IMG/VR virus record: IMGVR_UViG_3300027969_000063
Coordinates: 1-64,000 of that record
Direction: 5' to 3' (one strand)
DNA from: a virus
Length of the DNA stretch: 64,000 nt
Both the position numbers and the translations under genes were made by a program. This document shows, one piece after another, positions 57,755 through 64,000 of the stretch (position 1 is the stretch's first letter; each line of letters begins with the position of its first letter). The notes under the pieces were generated by a model, which saw nothing but the letters and a program-made list of their open reading frames with translations, did no database searches and was not told the origin of the DNA.

Positions 57755-59466
57755 TGTGCTATCCTACTAAAGTTATTATGTTTCTCGAATTTAATAATGG
57801 ATCTAAACTTATCAAACAGTTGGTCTCCTTTGTGTGAGATAACAAACACATTGGTGTCGGTTCCCATCTCATGAAGCAACTTTAAGAATTCTTCTGTACC
57901 AACACCGTCTAATGATGAATCAAATACCTCATCTAGAATTAATAGATTGGTATTGGTGGAGTTCTTCAACTTGGCAATCTGACGCCATGTAAACAATAAG
58001 GCCAAGTCAATACGCATTTTTTCACCTTCTGAAAAGTTAGCATAAGAGAACTCATCACGGTGCCTACTTTTAATTGTTTCTTCAAACGATTCATTGATAT
58101 TAAAGTTTACAAAGAAATCCATGGCAGTCAAATACTTATTAATTAACTTATTCATAATAGGTAAGTATTGACGAATAATCTTGGTCTTAATACCAGTATC
58201 TTTTAATAGATTTCCAGCAAACTCATAATACTGCTTCTCTACTGATAGTTCTTCCATCTTGCTGAGCAACACGGACAACTGTTGTTTGAGTTCCTTAAGC
58301 TTCTGATTTTCTTCCTCAACAGTATCTTTACCAATCGATAACTCATCGATTTCTTTTTGTAATTTAGTAACATAAGCATTAATTGCCGATATCGTGGAAT
58401 TATGTTTAACAATTTCATTATTATGTCCAGAAATGTGTTTGTTGATATTAATAATTTCTTCTATTCGTTGGTTTGTTTTAGCAATCTCCGCTGAGATTTC
58501 CGTAAGGCCTTCCCGTTGAGTAACGACTTTGGATTTTCTTTCGCTGACTTGTTCTGACTTGAAGTCTCCTTCAATGGTTTGTTTACAGGTTGGGCAGTTG
58601 TCGTGTTCTTCATAGAAAGCAATGTCCTTTTCATTTTTCTTAATGTTGGTTTCAATCTTTGATTCTAGTTGTAACAACTTCTTACTCTTCTTTTCCACAG
58701 AAAGTTTATCTTCAATCTTTCTTTGTAGTACATCAATGTGTTTTTGGATTAAATCCACATCTCGTTTGAGTGTAAAGATTTGGTCTATGCTATCAGCAAT
58801 TTCTTTTCGTTTCTTACCAATCTCTTCGTCACTTCTATTCTTGTGGTCCTCAATACTTTGTTTTTGGAAATTAATTCTTTCAGATGTCAAGTCCATCTCA
58901 TGTTTACTTTTAACCGAGAGGTCTTTAATTTCTGCCATCTTCTCTTTAACAACACCATTCATTGAGGAGAAGATATTAATATCCAATAAGTCCTCAATAA
59001 TTGCCCTACGATCCGCAGGAGTTAATTGCATAAATGGAACAAACGATGCAGAACCTAATATAACAACTTGAGTAAAGGATTTAAAATTTATTTTGAGAAT
59101 GAACTTCTCTAAGAACTCTTGATAGTCCTTTGCTTTGGCATCTTGGTCTAGTAGTTTATCACCAAGGTACACTTCAAATACATTTGGTTTAATACCACGA
59201 ATAACCTTATAGTTCTTTTGGCCAATGGCAAATTCAATCTCCACAACACAAGCTTGTTGGTTGATAGAGTTTAATAACTGTGGTTTGTTTATCTTACGAA
59301 ATGGTTTACCAAAAAGACCAAAGCACAAAGCATCCAGAATTGTGGACTTGCCTGCACCATTATGGCCAATGATTAGTGTATTGGGTGACTTCTGAAAATT
59401 AATTTCTGTAAAGGTGTTACCTGTTGATAAGAAATTCTTCCAACGGACTTTCTGGAATATAATCAT
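57751..59466 (-). CDS. 46: Recombination endonuclease subunit gp46 (571 aa)
   Basis: SbcC/Rad50-type ATPase: Walker A GHNGAGKST (about 34-42), coiled-coil arms with zinc hook CPTC near residue 295, ABC signature NFSEGEKMRI and Walker B LLILDEVFDSS. With gp47 it resects double-strand ends for recombination-dependent replication. Length fits T4 gp46 (560). Confidence 0.95.
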   Translation of the reverse strand: MIIFQKVRWKNFLSTGNTFTEINFQKSPNTLIIGHNGAGKSTILDALCFGLFGKPFRKINKPQLLNSINQQACVVEIEFAIGQKNYKVIRGIKPNVFEVYLGDKLLDQDAKAKDYQEFLEKFILKINFKSFTQVVILGSASFVPFMQLTPADRRAIIEDLLDINIFSSMNGVVKEKMAEIKDLSVKSKHEMDLTSERINFQKQSIEDHKNRSDEEIGKKRKEIADSIDQIFTLKRDVDLIQKHIDVLQRKIEDKLSVEKKSKKLLQLESKIETNIKKNEKDIAFYEEHDNCPTCKQTIEGDFKSEQVSERKSKVVTQREGLTEISAEIAKTNQRIEEIININKHISGHNNEIVKHNSTISAINAYVTKLQKEIDELSIGKDTVEEENQKLKELKQQLSVLLSKMEELSVEKQYYEFAGNLLKDTGIKTKIIRQYLPIMNKLINKYLTAMDFFVNFNINESFEETIKSRHRDEFSYANFSEGEKMRIDLALLFTWRQIAKLKNSTNTNLLILDEVFDSSLDGVGTEEFLKLLHEMGTDTNVFVISHKGDQLFDKFRSIIKFEKHNNFSRIAQ

Positions 59467-59684
59467 TTATTAAAGTGGTCTTTGATCGCTTCACATACCA
59501 GAACTTTACCATCATAAGATTCAGAAAGTCCTGAATGTTCTAATGTGTGTTTTCTAGCCACATCCATACAGGTATTAATAATCAATTCCGCAAAGAATTC
59601 AATTTCTTTATCGGTCACTTCACGATTGTCATATGCAATGTATAATCCAGACCTCTCAACCAATTCTCTAATTTTATTATTCAT
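59463..59684 (-). CDS. Small protein between 46 and 47 (73 aa)
   Basis: Soluble, helical. Segments IAYDNREVTDKEIEFFAELI and HSGLSESYDGKVLVC recur, I believe, in many phages as a small conserved protein. Its ATG overlaps the stop of gp47 and its own stop overlaps gp46. Confidence 0.72.
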   Translation of the reverse strand: MNNKIRELVERSGLYIAYDNREVTDKEIEFFAELIINTCMDVARKHTLEHSGLSESYDGKVLVCEAIKDHFNK

Positions 59685-60757
59685 GCTTGCTCCTGATTCA
59701 ATGCCTCAATATACAGTTCTTTTAATACCGTTTTGAGTTTGTCATTATCAATATGTTCTTCTTTAATACCATCCACAAACTTGTTAATAATCGTGATAGT
59801 ATCTTCAGCTTCATTAATCATATCATCATCCACGCCTTCTGTCAAGTCAGCAAAGTCTTCCGCAATGGTAATATCGACTGGATTGACCTTGTATAATTTG
59901 TCCATGAACCGGTCAAATAGATGTGGATTGATCTTGTTCACTACCACAACTTTCACATATGTTCCGGTATACTTTTCTAAATCTTTGGCTAACATCTCGG
60001 AAATGGTGGTTTCTTTATCATCATATGTAATACGATGAAACATTACGTTGGGGTTCTCAATAAATTCCAAATCAAGAGAACTAAGATCAAACAAATGAAA
60101 GCCCCTCGGATCATTATAATCCTGCCAGGTGAGTTCGTAAGGATTACCAAGATAACGGATATTATCCTGATTTGAACGATGATGATAGTGACCTGAAAAA
60201 ACAGTATCAAACTTTTTAAATAATCCACGGTCTAGTCCTTCTTGTGATGGCATACCACGATGCATGGCAAAGCCGGCAATTTCAAGATGTCCCATACAAA
60301 TATTAGCATCGGTATCAGACAATACAAAAATTGAATCGTCATAATTTTCTGGACAAATCCAAGGTATCATGCAAATAGGATATTTTTCATTGTCTAACCA
60401 AATTGTAGTTGGTTCATCAATTACGGAAATGTTATTATATTCTTTTAATAGTAAACGTACCGAATTAACTTCATTGGTATTTTTGAAATAGGTATCATGA
60501 TTACCTGCCAACATATGAACTTGAATGTTCCTTTTGGCCAATTCATCAAAGAACATCTCCTTGGTTCGTTTTAAGGAGTAAAAGTTTACATACTTACGGC
60601 GGTCAAAAGTGTCCCCAAGTATGAGAACAGTATTAATACCATTACTGTCAAGAGTAGGAAAGAATGTATCTTTATAGAACTTCTCATAGTAATCCAAAAA
60701 GTGGGGTGAATCGTTTCTAGCTCCGAAGTGCTGATCTGTTATTACTGCTATCTTCAT
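59681..60757 (-). CDS. 47: Recombination nuclease subunit gp47 (358 aa)
   Basis: SbcD/Mre11 phosphoesterase: DQHFG, GDTFDRR, GNHDTY, GHYHHR are the metal-binding motifs in order. The start at 60757 (MKIAVITDQHFG) fits the family; the longer frame is less likely. Forms the nuclease half of gp46/47. T4 gp47 is 339 residues. Confidence 0.95.
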   Translation of the reverse strand: MKIAVITDQHFGARNDSPHFLDYYEKFYKDTFFPTLDSNGINTVLILGDTFDRRKYVNFYSLKRTKEMFFDELAKRNIQVHMLAGNHDTYFKNTNEVNSVRLLLKEYNNISVIDEPTTIWLDNEKYPICMIPWICPENYDDSIFVLSDTDANICMGHLEIAGFAMHRGMPSQEGLDRGLFKKFDTVFSGHYHHRSNQDNIRYLGNPYELTWQDYNDPRGFHLFDLSSLDLEFIENPNVMFHRITYDDKETTISEMLAKDLEKYTGTYVKVVVVNKINPHLFDRFMDKLYKVNPVDITIAEDFADLTEGVDDDMINEAEDTITIINKFVDGIKEEHIDNDKLKTVLKELYIEALNQEQA

Positions 60758-60884
60758 GTAGTTTAATCTCAATTACGCTGTTAATGGGACTCGAATTAGA
60801 AAACAAAGTGGCTTCAAACAAAGTTTTAAAAAATTTATAACTAACGGTTGAAGAACCATTTAAATAATAAGATACTCTGTACAT
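60717..60884 (-). CDS. Small protein overlapping gp47 start (55 aa)
   Basis: MYRVSYYLNGSSTVSYKFFK, then SSPINSVIEIKLHED; this segment is familiar from T4-like phages. The C-terminal third overlaps gp47 in another frame by 41 nt. Function unknown. Confidence 0.65.
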   Translation of the reverse strand: MYRVSYYLNGSSTVSYKFFKTLFEATLFSNSSPINSVIEIKLHEDSSNNRSALRS

Positions 60885-60888
60885 TATA

Positions 60889-61446
60889 TCATTCTCCTAA
60901 GAATTTTTCAATACCTTTTGGTTTCTTTACCTCTTTTTTCTTTTCTTTGGCTTCCTCATAGTTCTCAATAAATTCTGCAATGTTATCATAGAGTTCGAAC
61001 TGTTTAGAGGTACCATCTTCAAACTCCATTAGTTCCATTTCATCAAGTATGCCCATTTGCTGTGTGGCTTTATACTTCACATATAACTGTTTCTTCTCTT
61101 TTTGGATCCTACGCAGAAAGGCATAGTAAATAATTTGAGTAAAGTAAGCAAAAGGGTTTTTGGATTTGGTAGGATCAAAGTTGCTAAAATACATTAAACA
61201 GTTTTCAATACCATCCGATATCATTTCATCACGGTAAGTATAGTTAATGAAATTGGGTTTATGTGATAGACCTTCTGCTATCTTCATGAAGCACTCACCA
61301 ATATAGTTTGGAATAGGAGGAGGTGTAGTTTTATTCTTCTTAGCTTCTTTGGATTTTTCTTGATAGTCCATCAAAGCTTGTAGAAAGTCCCCATTATTGA
61401 CATATTGTTTAGGTTTCTTTGGTGCTTTAGGTGCTGGTGTATTCAT
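60889..61446 (-). CDS. 55: Late sigma factor gp55 (185 aa)
   Basis: Similar to T4 gp55 in its core: GECFMKIAEGLSHKPNF, YRDEMISDGIENC, FDPTKSKNPFAYFTQI and RIQKEKK. It directs RNA polymerase to TATAAATA with gp45 as activator. The start at 61446 (MNTPAPK) is preferred over the GTG at 61455. It lies next to 47, as in T4-like phages. Its C-terminal FLGE is the possible clamp-binding tail. Confidence 0.93.
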   Translation of the reverse strand: MNTPAPKAPKKPKQYVNNGDFLQALMDYQEKSKEAKKNKTTPPPIPNYIGECFMKIAEGLSHKPNFINYTYRDEMISDGIENCLMYFSNFDPTKSKNPFAYFTQIIYYAFLRRIQKEKKQLYVKYKATQQMGILDEMELMEFEDGTSKQFELYDNIAEFIENYEEAKEKKKEVKKPKGIEKFLGE

Positions 61447-61464
61447 ATTTACCACATAATGTTA

Positions 61465-61493
61465 TTGACATGTGCTTGACAAGTGTGTATAGT
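61465..61493 (+). promoter_or_regulatory. Plus-strand sigma70-like promoter, antisense
   Basis: TTGACA, 17 bases, TATAGT on the plus strand in the gap between 55 and the Sm-like gene. It would read into 61529-61909 antisense. The same 20 bp carry a weaker minus-strand -35 for gene 55. Confidence 0.35.
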
Positions 61494-61528
61494 CGAGTAT
61501 GTCCTTGGTTGAAAGTAATAAAGGATCA

Positions 61529-61909
61529 TTAATGTATGTTATGTCCATCGTATTTTAATTCGTCTAATGCTTCCATAATATCTAGGGATTCTATATCATC
61601 TAAATCGTCCATGATATCTCTTGCCTTAAGCAGCTTCTTAATTTTTTCCACAGAGTTGACATAGAACTCACAGAGGTCGTCAAGTGGTTCAAACACACAC
61701 ATAATATCTTTAGTTGATATTACCGCTTCATTCTTCTTCAACAACTGTACCGGCAACCAGTGATTCATTATCAATCCAGATTCATTATTTTTAAATTGTA
61801 TTCCAACTGTCATAGGCTCACATATAGTGAACTGGTCATCATCTTGACTAATCACGGTACCAACAATATCTTCACCATTCTGTAAGCGAACTATTTTAAT
61901 ATTATCCAT
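61529..61909 (-). CDS. Sm-like fold candidate protein B (126 aa)
   Basis: The N-terminal VRLQNGEDIVGTVISQDDDQ resembles protein A (45744-46055). The C-terminal half is an acidic helical tail (DDLDDIESLDIMEAL). It overlaps UvsW by 8 nt. RNA-related role inferred only. Confidence 0.68.
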   Translation of the reverse strand: MDNIKIVRLQNGEDIVGTVISQDDDQFTICEPMTVGIQFKNNESGLIMNHWLPVQLLKKNEAVISTKDIMCVFEPLDDLCEFYVNSVEKIKKLLKARDIMDDLDDIESLDIMEALDELKYDGHNIH

Positions 61910-63425
61910 TTTTTAGTCCAATCTTGTATATTTTAAATGGGAACTTCTCTTCATTATATATCTTAGTCCTATCCACAAAATGTTTCAAAGTAAAATTCAT
62001 GTGTTTTCCAACACGGAGGTCATCAGATATATCATAGAGTGTGGCTATTTCTTTGCCATCACTTTGTCGTAAGCCTCGTCCAATGCTTTGCAGAGTTCGA
62101 ATGCTCGATTTTGTTGGCATTGCAAATATAATGTTATGCAGGTTCCTAATATTAATTCCAGTACTAAAAGTACCAAAACTAGCCACAATAATAGCATCTT
62201 GTTCTATCTCCATAATTCTTCTAACTTCTTCACGGTCTGATGTATCTACACCACCATGAATAAAGAAAACTTTTCTGTTGCCAATCTTCTCTGTATCCTT
62301 TATCATATCATACAGGATCTTGCCATGTTTGTCAACCATTTGATATAGTACCAGAGTATTTTTGCCTAAGCTAACTGCAAGATTCTTAACGAATTTATTT
62401 CTTGCCTCATGCGATATCAAGTAACCAATCTCTTCAGCATATGTCATACCTTTAACTGCCTTAGATTCTTCATTGGTATGTTTTAATACAAGACATTTAA
62501 TTTCAAAGTTAGATAGCTGGTCTTTGTCGATCAGTTCTTTTGTGGAGATTACCTTCTTAACTGGACCAAACAAACCTTCTAATACTAATTTGTGTGTCTT
62601 GGTACCATCTAAGGTACCCGTAAGGCCAATACGGTATTTGGCATTAGTACAAGAAGTAAGAATAGTAGTAAGTGATTGTGCTTTAAAGTTATGTGCCTCA
62701 TCACCAATTACATAATCAAACTGTTCAAAATATTCTTTTGGCATTTTATACAAGGACTGCCAAGTGGATATTGTCAACGGTTTGTCTGTGGTCTTTTCTT
62801 TACCTTGATAGATTCGGTGTAAATGTTCTTCCATACTACCATCATTGTAATCACCAAAGTCGGAGAATAACTGTTCCACCAAAGATGTAGTTGGAACAAT
62901 AACAAGGCCTTTTAAGTTTTGGTATTTCCAAAGTTGTCTAAAGATGAGGTAGATAATAAGGGATTTACCTGAAGCTGTTGGAGATAATAGTAACGCTCTT
63001 CGCTTCTGCATTGCATGAACATAGGCATTGATTTGGTGTTCTCTAACTTCAATTGGTTCGCCACGAGCATGTGGGTTAATTTCTGAGATAAATTTCTTTG
63101 CATGGTATATCGAGTATTCACTTTCTATATCTAAATCATTTTGACATTCATATGTGTAACCTCTTGATTCACAAAACTGTTGGATATAATCCAATAGACC
63201 CAAATACAACTGTGATGTTTGTAAGTTGTATAATCTTATTTTGCCATCCCAAATTTTATTTCGGAATGCTGGAACAAATTGGTAACCAGGAACAAAGAAC
63301 GTAAAAAACTCCGATAACTCTCGAGCAATATGCTTCTCGCAAGTTATCTTGGCATATACTTCATCCTTTTTGGAGATTATTATATTACTGTCCGCCAATG
63401 AACTTTTCCCATCCAATAAAATCAC
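61902..63425 (-). CDS. uvsW: UvsW helicase (507 aa)
   Basis: SF2 helicase: SPTASGKS (Walker A about residue 132), DEAH, GLTGTLDG and the C-terminal GVDTSDREEVRR, GTFSTGINIRNLHN, QSIGRGLRQSDG motifs. It remodels forks and R-loops and dissociates origin RNA late in infection. The start overlaps uvsY. Confidence 0.95.
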   Translation of the reverse strand: MILLDGKSSLADSNIIISKKDEVYAKITCEKHIARELSEFFTFFVPGYQFVPAFRNKIWDGKIRLYNLQTSQLYLGLLDYIQQFCESRGYTYECQNDLDIESEYSIYHAKKFISEINPHARGEPIEVREHQINAYVHAMQKRRALLLSPTASGKSLIIYLIFRQLWKYQNLKGLVIVPTTSLVEQLFSDFGDYNDGSMEEHLHRIYQGKEKTTDKPLTISTWQSLYKMPKEYFEQFDYVIGDEAHNFKAQSLTTILTSCTNAKYRIGLTGTLDGTKTHKLVLEGLFGPVKKVISTKELIDKDQLSNFEIKCLVLKHTNEESKAVKGMTYAEEIGYLISHEARNKFVKNLAVSLGKNTLVLYQMVDKHGKILYDMIKDTEKIGNRKVFFIHGGVDTSDREEVRRIMEIEQDAIIVASFGTFSTGINIRNLHNIIFAMPTKSSIRTLQSIGRGLRQSDGKEIATLYDISDDLRVGKHMNFTLKHFVDRTKIYNEEKFPFKIYKIGLKNG

Positions 63426-63819
63426 GCAACTGCCAAGTTCTTTGTTTTAATTCATTCATAATAGATTCGATCACAGATACCGTTTCTTCATGATATACTT
63501 TCTTTTCTAACATACGAATAAGGTCATCATCACCTTCCAAGTAAGCATTGATATCCGATTTCAAAACAAACTGAAACGGTTCCCATCCATGTTCTTTTAA
63601 CTCATCGGCATCCATACGGCCAGAATAATAGTTAATCTTTACCTTACGCATACGCAAATAATCAAAGTGTGCCTTTTTAGAGGCAATCTTATGTTTGGTA
63701 AGAATGGAGAGGTACTTGTTGTGTAGAGTGGGTATCTTGATGAGTTCTTTACCAGGTTCGGTTTGGTCCATCTCTGCATCTTTTTCCCAATACTTTAATA
63801 CTTGTTCTAAGTTTTCCAT
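63385..63819 (-). CDS. uvsY: UvsY recombination mediator (144 aa)
   Basis: The segment RKVKINYYSGRMDADEL matches the conserved region of UvsY (LDYYSGRGDGDE in T4). It loads UvsX onto ssDNA. The order uvsY-uvsW is as in T4. T4 UvsY is 137 residues. Confidence 0.9.
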   Translation of the reverse strand: MENLEQVLKYWEKDAEMDQTEPGKELIKIPTLHNKYLSILTKHKIASKKAHFDYLRMRKVKINYYSGRMDADELKEHGWEPFQFVLKSDINAYLEGDDDLIRMLEKKVYHEETVSVIESIMNELKQRTWQLRDFIGWEKFIGGQ

Positions 63820-63849
63820 AATATAATAAAAAAGTTATCCTAAACCTGT

Positions 63850-63878
63850 ATAATATCACATATACATTACGTTGTCAA
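63850..63878 (-). promoter_or_regulatory. Sigma70-like promoter for uvsY operon
   Basis: TTGACA, 17 bases, TATTAT on the minus strand, about 30 bp ahead of the uvsY start. Confidence 0.75.
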
Positions 63879-63881
63879 TAC

Positions 63882-64000
63882 TTAAACACTTTCAAATTCA
63901 AAATAATCAAATATAAAAGTGGCATCTGCCGTCATGATGTCATCTGCCGATTGAGAACTATCAAAAATAATATCCGATAGACTAATTGGGAACATGTTAA
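63882..64000 (-). CDS. gp19-like tail tube protein, C-terminal fragment
   Basis: Only the last 38 codons are in the window. They read FPISLSDIIF and end TADATFIFDYFEFESV, like the end of T4 gp19-type tail tube proteins (DYWE or DYFE C-terminus). The rest lies beyond the right edge. Confidence 0.65.
   Translation of the reverse strand, partial: NMFPISLSDIIFDSSQSADDIMTADATFIFDYFEFESV

Noticed and set aside
1-64000. CRISPR array, insertion sequence or integrase
   Set aside because: I saw no regularly spaced direct repeats, transposase motifs or tyrosine/serine integrase motifs.

Overview
The window is a 64 kb piece of the genome of a T4-like tailed phage (myovirus-type, AT-rich). This rests on a large set of T4 core genes read directly in the translations: DNA polymerase gp43, clamp gp45, clamp loader gp44/gp62, RegA, helicase gp41, primase gp61, UvsX, UvsY, UvsW, gp46/gp47, late sigma factor gp55, RNase H, NrdA/NrdB, and the C-terminus of a gp19-like tail tube protein. 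Almost every gene is on the minus strand, with ATGA or TAATG junctions nearly everywhere. The host is probably Gram-negative (lipoprotein, spanin-like and LPS-type sugar genes, an IscU that keeps the host-chaperone motif). Nothing in the window fixes the host, and no photosynthesis genes are present.

Layout from low to high coordinate. 1-7.1 kb: an early block of about 28 very small, translationally coupled genes of unknown function plus one GP88-like gene. 7.1-7.5 kb: a promoter region without genes. 7.5-14.5 kb: small accessory genes, a lipoprotein, a MazG-like gene, a 713-residue metallopeptidase/VWA protein and a degenerate cytidylyltransferase. 14.5-20.9 kb: RNase H, a GIY-YIG nuclease, the RNR operon nrdA-iscU-iscA/erpA-nrdB (iron-sulfur genes inside it), and primase. 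20.9-25.3 kb: a lysis module (coiled-coil/TM proteins, holin-like, GH19 endolysin, spanin-like) followed by small virion-type proteins. 25.3-32.1 kb: late virion proteins, including an NMN-adenylyltransferase/kinase fusion and a His-rich ligase-like protein whose N-termini look like T4 capsid-targeting sequences, and a small gene nested in another frame. 32.2-36.8 kb: methyltransferase, glycosyltransferases and a dTDP-glucose-dehydratase-like enzyme. 37-45.7 kb: an unknown large protein, a DruA-like protein, gp41, UvsX, a membrane protein and gp43. 45.7-51 kb: an island between gene 43 and regA, which are neighbours in T4. It holds plus-strand late genes, GroES, a tRNA-Gly with two tRNA-like units, a SprT-like protease, Hsp20 with a structured leader, and a DUF401-type permease. 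51-64 kb: regA-62-44-45, dNTP hydrolase, glycosyltransferase, HTH protein, a second DruA-like protein, peptide deformylase, 46, 47, 55, UvsW, UvsY and a tail tube fragment.

Regulation can be read partly from the sequence. Many near-consensus sigma70 promoters (TTGACA-17-TATAAT) stand before early and middle genes, and several share TATAATGGT. A 16-bp semi-palindrome (GTTGTATCCnnnCAAC) recurs four times near such promoters. T4-type late promoters (TATAAATA) stand before the late operons, one of them on the plus strand ahead of the only multi-gene plus-strand operon. The phage encodes its own gp55 and gp45, as expected for T4-type late transcription.

The most interesting leads are: putative head-packaged NAD and ligase-type enzymes; a three-way-junction RNA ahead of Hsp20; tandem CCA-ended tRNA-like units next to tRNA-Gly; iron-sulfur scaffold genes inside the RNR operon; paired DruA-like proteins; and the nested gene at 29.4-29.7 kb.
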